Assembly (NCBI RefSeq): GCF_000496755.2
Contig: NZ_AYKS02000112.1
Location: 51,727-115,726 of the forward strand
From: Serratia sp. DD3
GTDB lineage: Bacteria > Pseudomonadota > Gammaproteobacteria > Enterobacterales > Enterobacteriaceae
Length of the DNA stretch: 64,000 bases
Reading direction: 5' to 3'
A program made the position numbers and the translations under genes. This document shows, piece by piece, positions 9,706 to 18,513 of this stretch. How positions within the stretch are numbered: position 1 is the stretch's first letter; the number at the start of each line of letters is the position of its first letter. Below the pieces are notes generated by a model. That model made no database searches and had not been told where the DNA came from. It saw only the letters and a list, made by a program, of their open reading frames with translations.

Positions 9706-10058
9706 TATGCCTCGCTGGTGACTGTGGTTTCGCCGTACAGCGTATTGATGGTGGCGGTAAAGGTGACCTGACGCGTTTCGCCATTCTGTTGAGTGTTAAA
9801 CGTCTGGATCTCCGAGACCCCCGGTGTGGCGAGGATACGTTCACGCACCACCATGTTATAAGCCATTGACTGATGTTTGCCGAGTATCGCCTCACGGTAG
9901 GGAGTCCCCGCCGCCAAATCCAGAAACCATTCCCCCTGCCATAAGGCAAAACGCGTTTTTAGCGCCTGGGCTACGGTTGCTGGGCTGTTGGTCAGAAAGG
10001 TGCTATCCCCCTGGCCAAAGGTGTAATCCCCGTTGCTCTCTTCTCTACGGTATCTCAT
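9705..10058 (-). CDS. Baseplate protein, GPW/gp25-like position
   Basis: A 117-residue protein with DSTFLTNSPATVAQALKTRFALWQGEWFLDLAAGTPYREAILGK, ending in ITTLYGE-like text (NTLYGETTVTSEA). Position (between the spike and gpJ) and size fit a gp25/gpW-type wedge protein, although the sequence family is one usually labelled as a hypothetical phage protein. It overlaps the spike gene by 4 nt and the J gene by 1 nt. Confidence 0.7.
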   Translation of the reverse strand: MRYRREESNGDYTFGQGDSTFLTNSPATVAQALKTRFALWQGEWFLDLAAGTPYREAILGKHQSMAYNMVVRERILATPGVSEIQTFNTQQNGETRQVTFTATINTLYGETTVTSEA

Positions 10059-10813
10059 TGTGGTTTACCTGTGTTGCCACCGCCGGTCTGTACGCCGCCG
10101 TGGGTGTGGTTGACCAGGCTCTTGCCACTTGCAGTAACATCGTTGGTGACTTTTATCGGCCCCAACATAGTGGCACTGCCGCCGCTACTGCCCATCCCTT
10201 GTGACAGGTTGCCATTGATGGTGACATTGCCATTGAGCACAATTTGCGGCGAGGTGATTTCTGTCCCGCCTTGGGCGCTGGCGGTCAATTTGCCAGGAGT
10301 GGTGACAGTAACGGCATGGCTGCCAGGTTCCAACTCAATAAACGCCGCGCCATCGTCACTGCGTAGTTGCGCGCTACGGGTGCTGATGCCACTGAGTTTA
10401 TAGCGCTGTGATTGTGGGCCTGGGATAACAAACGCGTCCGAAAGATCATGCATTCGTTGATCCACCCGTTCCTGCGTATCGCCGTTTTGCCACCAGAAAT
10501 CGATACAGCGGTCAGCAAACACCACTAGGCATTCATCCCCGGCTTTAATCGGGAAGGTGAGCGTCACCCCACCACCACGGGGGAAGACCACCGGTAAATC
10601 CAGCAATAAAGGGTAATCTACCGACTTCATTTTGCGCCCTTGCTGCTCGCTATCCGGCATCACGGTTTTAATACCCAGTGAAACCACGCAGGTGACAGAC
10701 TCCGGGTCGAAGGATTTAATGGTGCCTGGGGCGGCGGTGCGGGTGCGGGCAATCACCTCCTGTTGTATCTGTTGATAAATATCCTGCTCATCAATAGGTC
10801 GAGTGGTTCTCAT
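10055..10813 (-). CDS. Baseplate spike, Gp138-like
   Basis: A 252-residue protein. The N-terminal OB-fold region (PGTIKSFDPESVTCVVSLGIKTVMPD, then DLPVVFPRGGGVTLTFPIKAGDECLVVFADRCIDFWWQNG) is the Gp138 domain. The C-terminal half is a repetitive beta helix (VTVTTPGKLTASAQGGTEIT, VLNGNVTINGNLSQG) ending in a Gly/His-rich tip (HTHGGVQTGGGNTG) of the kind that binds a metal at the membrane-piercing point. It serves as the central spike below the tube. It overlaps the hub gene by 4 nt. Confidence 0.87.
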   Translation of the reverse strand: MRTTRPIDEQDIYQQIQQEVIARTRTAAPGTIKSFDPESVTCVVSLGIKTVMPDSEQQGRKMKSVDYPLLLDLPVVFPRGGGVTLTFPIKAGDECLVVFADRCIDFWWQNGDTQERVDQRMHDLSDAFVIPGPQSQRYKLSGISTRSAQLRSDDGAAFIELEPGSHAVTVTTPGKLTASAQGGTEITSPQIVLNGNVTINGNLSQGMGSSGGSATMLGPIKVTNDVTASGKSLVNHTHGGVQTGGGNTGKPQ

Positions 10814-11907
10814 TTGCCCCCCTGTGATTGAGTTGATACTGGTGCATGAGCGTCACAGACAAGGTCCATATACCAGTTTTGTCCCCGGGTATCCCCCAGG
10901 TAAGTGATACTGCGGACAATATAGAGACCATCGGAAGAGAGACGGGCTGATTGTGGTTTGCTTTCAGCGGGTTGGCTCGCCGCTGATTTACCGGTAGCTG
11001 ATTTACCGGTAGAGGGTTTAGCTGCGGCTTGACTCTGCTCGGCAATAGCGGAATCCGGCGTTGAGCTCTTTAAGCTCTCGGCATCCACCTCAATCAAGCC
11101 ATTGAGTTTGATATTGGGGTTAATCAGGCAACGCACATTGATGCCAACCTCAGAAGAACTACTCCCCCCACTGCCGGCGGTCTTTTGCGGCTGAACCATC
11201 AGGCCACTGCCCGCATTAAGTGTAATCGCCTGATGGGCGCTCATCTCTTTGGTGTAGATATCAAGCCGATCACCGACAAACTGCCATATCGCCCCACCGG
11301 GGAACTGTTTAACCAGTTCGGTGAGATAATCTCTGACAAAACCATGAAACACTTTGCCCCGGGGGAATACAGTGGTTGGGAAGGTGGGCAGCATCCCCGC
11401 CACCATGCCATAGGGTTTAAGTGCCTCCAGCAACAGATCATAAACATTTTTCAGCGTATAGCCTTTGGCCAGCGGGGTTTTGATAAACGCTTTATTATAG
11501 GCATCAAAACCGTCACTAGCCTGGATCACCAGCCAGCTATCGGTCACTGCCGTTTTCCCGGTGGCGGTGAAGCGGATGTCGCCACTAAACAGCAAACCAA
11601 AGTTCATATCATCATGTTGGCCCACCTGATCATCAGAGATGACTTTTACCTTGCCCACATCACTGGCAGCAACATCGGGGGCAATACCGTCATATCCGGC
11701 GATAATTTTCATTTTAGAAAACTGACGGCCAATAATTTTATTTTGTGTCTCTGTGGACAGATTATAAATAGTGACGGTGGCAACACTGGGGCTTGAGGCA
11801 CTTTTCCATTCTATTTTAAAGGTCACTTTGAATTCACTGAGAAGTATGCCATTACCGTTATTATCGGTTAAGACCAATTCAAAGTGGCGCATCCAGTTTC
11901 GGCTCAT
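10810..11907 (-). CDS. Baseplate hub protein
   Basis: A 365-residue protein. The N-terminus RHFELVLTDNNGNGILLSEFKVTFKIEW and VATVTIYNLSTETQNKI is typical of hub proteins that pair with Gp138-type spikes (the gp27/gpD role). A PGGAIWQFVGDRLDIYTKE segment follows. Near residues 285-330 there is a low-complexity linker rich in Ala/Ser/Lys/Pro (AKPSTGKSATGKSAASQPAES), after which conserved text resumes (GLYIVRSITYLGDTRGQNWYMDL). It connects tube and spike. Confidence 0.83.
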   Translation of the reverse strand: MSRNWMRHFELVLTDNNGNGILLSEFKVTFKIEWKSASSPSVATVTIYNLSTETQNKIIGRQFSKMKIIAGYDGIAPDVAASDVGKVKVISDDQVGQHDDMNFGLLFSGDIRFTATGKTAVTDSWLVIQASDGFDAYNKAFIKTPLAKGYTLKNVYDLLLEALKPYGMVAGMLPTFPTTVFPRGKVFHGFVRDYLTELVKQFPGGAIWQFVGDRLDIYTKEMSAHQAITLNAGSGLMVQPQKTAGSGGSSSSEVGINVRCLINPNIKLNGLIEVDAESLKSSTPDSAIAEQSQAAAKPSTGKSATGKSAASQPAESKPQSARLSSDGLYIVRSITYLGDTRGQNWYMDLVCDAHAPVSTQSQGGK

Positions 11908-12215
11908 GGCGACTCCGGAATAAAATAAAGGTGACTCGCCAAACCCAGGTTGGTTTTACTGGGGTATTGTTCTGCCGTATTTTCAACCGCCACCACTAAC
12001 GCCCCTTTAATGCCCAGATGTTTATATTGTGCCAGCAGGTCGACCCCCGGCACTAAGGGTGCGCCAGAAATTAATACCTCATCAGCACTATTCATCAAAT
12101 CCATCACCCAACCCGCCGCATCACGCCAAATAATACGCATATTCAGTAATTGCCCCGCTAGGGTAATACTAAAGTGCTGATTATTAGGCGTCAGGGGGAT
12201 CTCCTGTAGATTCAT
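11904..12215 (-). CDS. Small baseplate (plug-type) protein
   Basis: A 103-residue protein (MNLQEIPLTPNNQHFSITLAG, NMRIIWRDAAGWVMDLMN, GLASHLYFIPESP) of the family found immediately before the hub in Gp138/DUF3383-type tails, often called a plug protein. A strong TTTTTTCCTC complement (GAGGAAAAAA) precedes the ATG. Upstream lies a 390-nt gene-free structured stretch, so the RNA leader of this gene is exceptional within an operon of otherwise overlapping genes. Confidence 0.72.
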   Translation of the reverse strand: MNLQEIPLTPNNQHFSITLAGQLLNMRIIWRDAAGWVMDLMNSADEVLISGAPLVPGVDLLAQYKHLGIKGALVVAVENTAEQYPSKTNLGLASHLYFIPESP

Positions 12216-12606
12216 TATTTTTTCCTCACTAAGGTATACGCCAATTTACGGTTTAAAACCGACATGCCATCAGACAAAAATATTGTCAAAGTGAGCACAG
12301 TAGTTAACCGCCATTGAAGGCGTTGAACGTAGATGAGGCACATAGGCAAAAACGCCAAGGATGGCGTTTTTAGGCGAGACAGACAGGGAGGTCTGTAGCA
12401 GCCGGCCGTTATGTGCCACAGCGTAGTGAAAGCAGTCGCGTAGCGACCGCCTGAGTTGGCGAAGGCGCGGGTTATCAGGGGCCACGCCTTTGGCCCCTGA
12501 TTCGGTCGCAGGCACAACAAATTCATGGGATAAAAAACGTTAGGCGGCCGAAACCTGCCACGGTAAGGACAAATAACTAGGGTTGCCTTACTGCGGCTTA
12601 AGCCAC
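12216..12606 (-). other. Structured non-coding stretch inside the tail operon
   Basis: No convincing gene is seen here. The longest frames lack ribosome-binding sites, and their stops and starts do not couple to neighbours. Instead there is a series of perfect or near-perfect hairpins: 12273-12287 (5 bp), 12306-12324 (6 bp with a bulge), 12348-12371 (10-bp arms AAAAACGCCA/TGGCGTTTTT, loop AGGA), 12379-12396 (6 bp), 12435-12447 (5 bp, 3-nt loop) and 12474-12501 (11-bp arms ATCAGGGGCCA/TGGCCCCTGAT, loop CGCCTT). The 12348-12371 hairpin reads as a short intrinsic terminator on the minus strand. It could be a regulatory RNA, an attenuator or a small inserted element. Confidence 0.6.
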
Positions 12607-13170
12607 TTAACCTTGAGGAGATATCGCTCTACTCACCGGTACCGGGGATTTGGTACCGGCATTCTGCACCCCGGCGGTACTCACCCCGTTGGACATATTG
12701 GCTTTATCTGTCACCTTTTGTGTTTCAGTGATAATCACCTGCTGTAATACCAGCTTGCAACTAAGCACATTTTCTGTGCTCGCATTGGTGGTTACGTCCA
12801 TAGACTTGATCAGCATATTTTTGTATTGCCGCTTGCCAGTGATCACATCTAACGGAGTACGACTCTGTTGCTGATCCTGCAGTTTCTGGTAAACCACTTG
12901 CGGGCTTTCACCCAATGACAACCCGGTGTCGATATCAAAAATCTTGGTGGTATCAACCCCATCTAGCAACGAGCCTCCGCCAGCAAAACCCAATTCCATC
13001 GTCACACTGGCTGGCAGCATATAAGCATGGTCACTAATGGGGGCTCCATTTTCTACCGGATGTTGAGTGATTTGTAGGGTGTCACTATGTGCCTCTGAAA
13101 TCACTACCGTTGGCACAATAATACCAATGCGCCGTCGGGACTGGGGAAACGAGAAAGCGAGAATATCCAT
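12607..13170 (-). CDS. Dit-like distal tail/baseplate protein
   Basis: A 187-residue protein starting MDILAFSFPQSRRRIGIIVPTVVISEAHSDTLQITQHPVENGAPISDHAY, the N-terminal core of Dit-like phage proteins. It is followed by GKRQYKNMLIKSMDVTTNASTENVLSCKLVLQQVIITET. It likely forms the ring joining tube and hub below the tape measure. Its start shares one base with the tape-measure stop (TGATG). The C-terminal tail is Ser/Thr/Pro-rich and probably disordered. Confidence 0.8.
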   Translation of the reverse strand: MDILAFSFPQSRRRIGIIVPTVVISEAHSDTLQITQHPVENGAPISDHAYMLPASVTMELGFAGGGSLLDGVDTTKIFDIDTGLSLGESPQVVYQKLQDQQQSRTPLDVITGKRQYKNMLIKSMDVTTNASTENVLSCKLVLQQVIITETQKVTDKANMSNGVSTAGVQNAGTKSPVPVSRAISPQG

Positions 13171-14993
13171 CAGCAGTACCCCTCATCTGTGGTCAGTTGC
13201 TCATAAAGACGAGCATTGAGATTAAATTGGCCGTCAAGCACTGCCATCCCGGTTAAGGTCGGTTCAACAGCCCCATTAATAGTAATCACCGTATTTTGAT
13301 TCAGTGTATTGCCACCCTTTGCCACATTGCCTGATAACCCCATAGCGGGGCTATAGAGCGTAGGGGAATAATTACTGGTTGTTGGCGGTAAGCTATTAAT
13401 CATCCGCTGTGGATCAGACATTAATATCTTATCCGCTATGGGAGAATCTGGTGAAATAAAGCCTAATAGATTAGGTAATGACCAGTTATCAGGCAATTTT
13501 TTTGCTGACCCACCCATCCATTTAGGAAGATACTCATTAACTTTGTCATTGGCTGCAAAATAAAGGCTTTTAACACCTTGCCCGGCTGGACTTTCTATCG
13601 CTATCTTTCGGGCTTCGTTCAGCGATTCCCCTGCCCCAGTAATATCACCACTAATCAGTTTGCGTAATGCATCTACCAGCGCACCAACAAACTTGATACT
13701 GCTACGCACACTTTCGATAATCTGGTCAAACAGCCGTTTGCCGTCGAATTTTGAGAAATCGATTGTAATAAAATCGAACCATTTTTTGGCTGTATCACCA
13801 ATAATAGTGCCTAGCTGGCTTATTTCTTCACCGAAACTTGAAGTATCTATGTCTAGCCATTGCTTGGCGGCATCGCCAATAGCACTACCGAGTTGCGTTA
13901 TTTTGCCCCACAATTCACCAAAATCCGCCCCCAAGCTGCCGATAGCCTCCCTGACATACTCAAAAGCCTGAACAATGGGCCCCCAGTCAAACAGGCTCTC
14001 CCCACCCGCCTTCCAGGTTTGGAAATCGTCATACAGCGCCATCAGCGCGGTCGCCACCGCTAAAATGATGCCCAGTGGCGAAGTCATAAAGGCGCTACCC
14101 AACACACGCCAGGCCGTCAGAATGGCACCAAACACACCAATCACGGTTTGCGAGCTACTATCCAGGCTATCCCACCACTTAATCACTTCGCTAATGCCGA
14201 CAAAGGCGTAATAGGCCAATTTACCCAGCTTTTCACCCACCCAGGCAGCAGCGCGCCCAACACCATTAATAAACGTTTCCAGCCGCGGGCCATCAGACAT
14301 AATACGTTCAAATAACTGGTTCAGTGGGCCGCTCAAGCCCCCAGCAATCTCACTGCCTATCTTGTTACTCACCATGTCAGACAAGGTGCTTAATCTGCGC
14401 ACTGAGGTCATATAGGCGTTGGACTGTTGTGCCGCTTTTTCCGCATTCAGCCCAGTGACTGCCAGCATCTGGCTATATTCTTCCATAGGCTGGCGCATGC
14501 TTTGCAGCGCGTGTTGATCAACACCTATCTGTTGCGCCAATGAACTGGCTTGACCCGCTGGCATTTGCGCCATACGGTCACCGAGATCCATCAAAATGGC
14601 CTGATTATCTCGTTGTTGCCCTTTGCCATCACGGGTCTTCACCCCGATGCCATTAAGTATCTGTTCTGCTTTGGGGTTGTTTTCCATAAACCCCGCCAAG
14701 CTATTCAGCGAATTAAGCGCATCGGCGGAATCGGCCCCGGTTTGTTCTGCAGCATAACCCAGTGCCAGGATCCCGCTAGCACTGCTGCCGACACGCTTGG
14801 CGCTGAAGTAGACTTTATCGAACTCTTCTGCCACCTGGGTGGTAAAAGTCACCACCTTGCCAGTGGTCTCTGCCAGTGTAGAGGCCACGTTCAACAGGCT
14901 GGATGCCATGCCTGCCAACCGGGTAGAAAGTTTCATCTCACTGGCGCTATCACCTAAAACTTGGGGGTTGGTCATTGTTTTAGCGTTGCTCAT
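13170..14993 (-). CDS. Tail tape measure protein
   Basis: 607 residues from the ATG at 14993, preferred over an in-frame ATG 33 nt upstream because GGAGGCGGG lies directly before it. The N-terminal third is helical (LSTRLAGMASSLLNVASTLAET, FDKVYFSAKRVGSSASGI). The middle has a hydrophobic double segment, about residues 280-325 (GVFGAILTAWRVLGSAFM, LGIILAVATALMALYDDF), usual for tape measures. A beta/Asn-rich tail follows. Its length sets tube length, so the particle should have a fairly short contractile tail. It overlaps the upstream small gene by 14 nt. Confidence 0.9.
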   Translation of the reverse strand: MSNAKTMTNPQVLGDSASEMKLSTRLAGMASSLLNVASTLAETTGKVVTFTTQVAEEFDKVYFSAKRVGSSASGILALGYAAEQTGADSADALNSLNSLAGFMENNPKAEQILNGIGVKTRDGKGQQRDNQAILMDLGDRMAQMPAGQASSLAQQIGVDQHALQSMRQPMEEYSQMLAVTGLNAEKAAQQSNAYMTSVRRLSTLSDMVSNKIGSEIAGGLSGPLNQLFERIMSDGPRLETFINGVGRAAAWVGEKLGKLAYYAFVGISEVIKWWDSLDSSSQTVIGVFGAILTAWRVLGSAFMTSPLGIILAVATALMALYDDFQTWKAGGESLFDWGPIVQAFEYVREAIGSLGADFGELWGKITQLGSAIGDAAKQWLDIDTSSFGEEISQLGTIIGDTAKKWFDFITIDFSKFDGKRLFDQIIESVRSSIKFVGALVDALRKLISGDITGAGESLNEARKIAIESPAGQGVKSLYFAANDKVNEYLPKWMGGSAKKLPDNWSLPNLLGFISPDSPIADKILMSDPQRMINSLPPTTSNYSPTLYSPAMGLSGNVAKGGNTLNQNTVITINGAVEPTLTGMAVLDGQFNLNARLYEQLTTDEGYC

Positions 14994-15171
14994 TGTCCCG
15001 CCTCCATTTCTCGATGCGGTGTTCATTTGCTATTTTTACATCGAGATAATCATTCATCAGGGCGATATCGAAGAGATCCAGCGATCCCCCCTTTAGTTCA
15101 GCCATTGAGCACATTCCGGCCTCAACCGGGCGCAGAAGATAATCTTCCCCGCCCGGTAAAGACTCCAGCAT
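14980..15171 (-). CDS. Small tail protein, DUF6889-like
   Basis: A 63-residue protein, MLESLPGGEDYLLRPVEAGMC then LKGGSLDLFDIALMNDYLDVKIANEHR. This small family is found between the tail chaperone and tape measure of contractile phages. It starts at TAATG, sharing bases with the chaperone stop, so it is made by translational re-initiation where many phages use a frameshift. No slippery heptamer is evident at the junction. Confidence 0.8.
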   Translation of the reverse strand: MLESLPGGEDYLLRPVEAGMCSMAELKGGSLDLFDIALMNDYLDVKIANEHRIEKWRRDNEQR

Positions 15172-15602
15172 TAAGCCGCTGGAGCTGCTTCCTGTGCTTG
15201 TTTCTCTTGGAGACCGCCCCAGAAATTTCCCAATGAATCACCCACCACGCGGGCGACAATCTGCAGCATGCTCATCAGGTCGATATCATCAAACATCAGT
15301 TGCCCGTTGTTGAATATCGCCACGTAATTACTCCCCTGCTGGCGCAATACCACCGACAGGCTGGGGTGAATAATCGCATTGCTGTCCTCGTCACTCAGAT
15401 CCGCCAGGGTCTGGGCAATGGCTGGGAGCGCTGTTTTGAAGGCATCATCAAGGGTGATCTGCCCGCTTTTTAACTGCTTGAGTACCTTAAGCTCCCCCAG
15501 TAACCCAGAAAGAACCGGCAACAGTTTGCGCGAGACCCGCAATTGATCGAACACATTCAGTTTATTGGCCCGGTATTGCTGGCCATTAATTTCAAACTCC
15601 AT
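15171..15602 (-). CDS. Tail assembly chaperone
   Basis: A 143-residue protein, MEFEINGQQYRANKLNVFDQLRVSRKLLPVLSGL then DALADLSDEDSNAI-like text. It lies directly between the tail tube gene and the tape measure, the position of gpG-type chaperones, which coat the tape measure during assembly. The C-terminal end is Gln/Ala-rich (LQEKQAQEAAPAA). It starts 10 nt after the tube gene. Confidence 0.8.
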   Translation of the reverse strand: MEFEINGQQYRANKLNVFDQLRVSRKLLPVLSGLLGELKVLKQLKSGQITLDDAFKTALPAIAQTLADLSDEDSNAIIHPSLSVVLRQQGSNYVAIFNNGQLMFDDIDLMSMLQIVARVVGDSLGNFWGGLQEKQAQEAAPAA

Positions 15603-15612
15603 TCACGCCCCC

Positions 15613-16053
15613 TTAAAAGGTGCCAAGCAGTTGGTCAATTTTACCCGCCTCAAAAACCCAGTTGACGGTGCCGCCAGTGGCACCGTTCTGCCAATTGGGT
15701 TGTTGCTGGAAAGCCACGGCGCGCGCCACACAAACGTCGTTACTGGCACTATTCCGCAACACAATCACGTTTTTTCCCCAGGTGGCTGAAGAGAGTGATT
15801 GCGCGTTATACATCGCGCTCAACTTGGCATTTACCGGGCTGGTTTTAAGCAGGCTAACCGTCACCTTGCCGTTTTTACCCGGGTGCATGCTGTGCATCAC
15901 TTCGCCATCTGCACCCAAGACCATGGTATTTTTCGCCGCAGCCATCTCTACGGTGATCCCCTCTTCGCCGTTGCCTGAGCCACTGCCCAGATCAAACGCA
16001 CCACTTGGCCCCACAATAGAAGCTGAAAAATCCAAAAAACTGTAAGTAGACAT
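15613..16053 (-). CDS. Tail tube protein, DUF3277 family
   Basis: A 146-residue protein starting MSTYSFLDFSASIVGPSGAFDLGSGSGNGEEGITVE, with MHPGKNGKVTVSLLKTSPVNAKLSAMY, the DUF3277 pattern of tube proteins paired with DUF3383 sheaths. It forms the inner hollow tube driven through the target envelope. It lies 9 nt downstream of the sheath gene and is presumably expressed at high level. Confidence 0.88.
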   Translation of the reverse strand: MSTYSFLDFSASIVGPSGAFDLGSGSGNGEEGITVEMAAAKNTMVLGADGEVMHSMHPGKNGKVTVSLLKTSPVNAKLSAMYNAQSLSSATWGKNVIVLRNSASNDVCVARAVAFQQQPNWQNGATGGTVNWVFEAGKIDQLLGTF

Positions 16054-16062
16054 GTTTTACCC

Positions 16063-17544
16063 TTATCGGTTTACATTGATGATAACGTCAGCGAAGTGCA
16101 CAGCCCCGGCCAACTTGATTGCGCACTGGATCACCGGTGCTTTACGTGCTTCACGATCCGCCTGAGCCTGGCTGGCAACCGGTGGTGCATAGGTGTAGTA
16201 ACCGGTGGTCAAGGTGTCGCCGCTCTTCAATTGCCCTACAGGATCGCCATTCCACACCCCAGGAGCGATCAGGCCGTTGGTCACACCCTGCTCCAGCGAA
16301 CCCGTCACACTGGCCAACAGGCGGGTAATGCCCTGATCGGTCTGTGGCACTTTGCTGGTGCTGGTATAGAGCATGTTATAAAGGTTGTTCTGCACGTAGT
16401 TCTGCAGCCAATCCAGGCCGTGGCGCTCATCGAAGAAGTCACCGTTAGCCATCACCCCTTCTTGAATAATTGCGGTGTCGTTGTCGTAATTGACGAACAC
16501 GTTGCAGTTTTTCTTTTGCAGTGTTCTGGCTTGGGTTTGAGTCAGGAATTCCGCTGCCACACCCGGTTGCTGCTTAAACTTCAAGGTGATGGTGGTGTTG
16601 TTACCCAGGAAGTTGACGGTAAAGGCACGGCCAAAAATCGAAGCACTGGCGTAAGGGCTGGCACTGGAGTACTGCACCAGCGTACGCCCATATTTTAGTG
16701 CTTTCAGTTGGCTGGCAATGTCGTCAGTGATGTCTGCATCAAGCACTGCGGTATTCTGGGTGGTATGCCCATAAATGCGCGCTGTGTCATCAGACTGAAT
16801 AAATGCCGCGATGCTGAGCACATCGTCATTTTTAAGTGAAGTATCGGCAATCTGCAGCCCGTACCAGTCGGTAGACATATCCGCCAGTTTGAAAATACAA
16901 GACTGAATAGTTTCAGCGGCAACCCGCGCAATGGCTAACGCACCGTTGTTTTGTGCCGCCTTGATCATCAGCGAGATGTCAGTGCCGGTGGTGTTGGCAG
17001 CGCCGTAGCCAACCGATGACATTGTCCCGGTGGTTTTCGACGCGATGATAAAGCGGTTATTGGCCGCATCCCAACTGGCGGTCGCATCAATCAGCTTCTC
17101 GGTAATCCGTGCTGCCACCCCATTAAGGTTGGTTTCTGCGGCAAAACTCAAACCAGTGATCGCTTTTTCGCTGCCATCAATGGTGATTTTCATCGCGCCA
17201 TTGGTGACCGCATTCCAGGTGCTGATGGCCATTTCAGCCGGGGTCAGCATACCGCAGCGCAGTAACGCCGCTTGGTCCGCCTTGACCCAGCGGCCAATCA
17301 ATAGCGTTTGCGGCTGGGGCATTTGCTGATAATACATTTGTGCGGCCTGGTACTCAGGCGTTTCCATACCAAAATCTGCGCCGACTTGGGTAATGCTCGT
17401 GTAGCTGCGCATACGCTGACTACCGTCGATTACCGGAGAACCGCCAACAATCAGCAACGCCCCGAAGTTTCTCCCCTGCGCCGCGCGCAAGGCCATATTC
17501 ACCGTAACAGATACGATGTTAGATACAGGTAAACCCTGTGACAT
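16063..17544 (-). CDS. Contractile tail sheath protein, DUF3383 family
   Basis: A 493-residue protein starting [40 protein letters not shown], the DUF3383 sheath signature. The C-terminus ([40 protein letters not shown]) also matches. It polymerises around the tube and contracts on receptor binding. Its presence makes this a contractile (myovirus or R-type) particle. The GLPxSNIVxV start recurs at the N-terminus of the 571-residue fibre at 4747-6462. Confidence 0.92.
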   Translation of the reverse strand: MSQGLPVSNIVSVTVNMALRAAQGRNFGALLIVGGSPVIDGSQRMRSYTSITQVGADFGMETPEYQAAQMYYQQMPQPQTLLIGRWVKADQAALLRCGMLTPAEMAISTWNAVTNGAMKITIDGSEKAITGLSFAAETNLNGVAARITEKLIDATASWDAANNRFIIASKTTGTMSSVGYGAANTTGTDISLMIKAAQNNGALAIARVAAETIQSCIFKLADMSTDWYGLQIADTSLKNDDVLSIAAFIQSDDTARIYGHTTQNTAVLDADITDDIASQLKALKYGRTLVQYSSASPYASASIFGRAFTVNFLGNNTTITLKFKQQPGVAAEFLTQTQARTLQKKNCNVFVNYDNDTAIIQEGVMANGDFFDERHGLDWLQNYVQNNLYNMLYTSTSKVPQTDQGITRLLASVTGSLEQGVTNGLIAPGVWNGDPVGQLKSGDTLTTGYYTYAPPVASQAQADREARKAPVIQCAIKLAGAVHFADVIINVNR

Positions 17545-17547
17545 AAG

Positions 17548-18096
17548 TTATTCTCCGAAGAAATTTACTGGTGCTGCCACCAGCGATTGGATGCCATATT
17601 CGCGAATCACTTTGCGAGATAGGCGGACAGTGATGTCGTGGCGACGAACCCATTGCTCATCAATTAATTCTGGGCTCGGGGTAATGTCGCCAACGCTGTG
17701 TAACGACAAGCCAACAGTTTTTAACTGCTCGTTGTTTTGGTTTAGCGTCACACCATCACGAAATTGCGCCGCAATACGTTGACTGCCTGGGCCGTAAAAG
17801 CTGACCAGGCACTCAATGGTTTCATGCCGCCAGAGTTCGGCACTGGCCGCTTGCTGGGTTTCGAACACCGTATCGGTGTCCCCCTGCAGCAGCGAGATAC
17901 CAAATTCACACCCATTACCCGCCGCAAAAGATAATTGAGGTGGAATGGGTGCCCAGCGGGGGTGAACCGCCCCTTCAGGCAAGCCGGAAACGCCGACGAT
18001 CCAGTAGCGAAGTAACTGCTCCAGTTCCTCGTCATATTCCGGCCCGGACGCAATAGGTGTTAAATAGCCAGTGTGGTTGCTCGTGTTATCGCTCAA
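17548..18096 (-). CDS. Neck/tail terminator protein
   Basis: A 182-residue protein (EELEQLLRYWIVGVSGLPEGAVHPRW, SLLQGDTDTVFETQ, WRHETIECLVSFYGPG, EQWVRRHDITVRLSRKVIREYGIQ) of the phage neck terminator type that caps the tail before head joining. It starts with TTG at 18096, supported by GGGAGG 5 nt upstream. It is the most head-proximal tail gene. The next genes upstream in the transcript are the lysis cassette rather than head genes. Confidence 0.78.
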   Translation of the reverse strand: MSDNTSNHTGYLTPIASGPEYDEELEQLLRYWIVGVSGLPEGAVHPRWAPIPPQLSFAAGNGCEFGISLLQGDTDTVFETQQAASAELWRHETIECLVSFYGPGSQRIAAQFRDGVTLNQNNEQLKTVGLSLHSVGDITPSPELIDEQWVRRHDITVRLSRKVIREYGIQSLVAAPVNFFGE

Positions 18097-18206
18097 TAGA
18101 CCTCCCTATGGCGGTAATGTGGATAAACCCGGCCGACGGTTGCTAGGCATAGCCGCCCGCCGCCGATGATCAAGCCGGTGATATCTCGTTTGGGTAGGGT
18201 GATTTG
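18093..18206 (-). pseudogene. Short open frame before the neck gene, possible head-gene remnant
   Basis: A 37-codon open frame (ITLPKRDITGLIIGGGRL, then VYPHYRHREVY) has no clear start of its own. It ends in a TGA overlapping the TTG start of the neck gene, the arrangement expected for the 3' end of a translationally coupled upstream gene. It may be what remains of a head-tail joining gene after deletion of the head module. It is short, so chance is possible. Confidence 0.25.
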
Positions 18207-18234
18207 TTACAAAGTGGCTCTAAATAACGGTGCG

Positions 18235-18513
18235 TTAAGCCCTAAACGGCAAGGGGTGCGCAGAACGCCACAAATTCAGCACATCAATGCGATAGGCACA
18301 GAGTTCCAGCGCGGTTTGTAGCTGCAGCGCATAACTGCCAATATCCCCCCAGGTCGTGCCTTGCAATGCGGGCTTTTCACAGGGAGTAAAGACGGTTTCC
18401 GGCGGCATCAGGACCACCGGCTGCGGTACCGGGGGGAGCGGCGCTTTACTGCAAGAGCTCAATAACAGCACCAGGGGCAGCAGTAACAGCGCACTGATCG
18501 TTTTTAGTTGCAT
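18235..18513 (-). CDS. Rz1-like outer-membrane spanin lipoprotein
   Basis: 92 residues from the ATG at 18513. The signal MQLKTISALLLLPLVLLLSSC carries a lipobox (LLSSC), so the mature protein is a lipoprotein, followed by a Pro-rich segment (APLPPVPQPVVLMPPE). It overlaps the 3' end of the Rz gene in another frame, the standard Rz/Rz1 nested arrangement. Together they fuse inner and outer membranes in the last step of lysis. Confidence 0.85.
   Translation of the reverse strand: MQLKTISALLLLPLVLLLSSCSKAPLPPVPQPVVLMPPETVFTPCEKPALQGTTWGDIGSYALQLQTALELCAYRIDVLNLWRSAHPLPFRA

Noticed and set aside
12270..12515. 81-codon frame within the structured tail-operon insert
   Set aside because: GTG start without a ribosome-binding site, and its sequence is built from the hairpin arms; a structured RNA explains it better, though a small protein cannot be excluded.
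15160..15180. Programmed frameshift between tail chaperone and the small tail gene
   Set aside because: No slippery heptamer was found and a TAATG overlap provides a simple re-initiation route.
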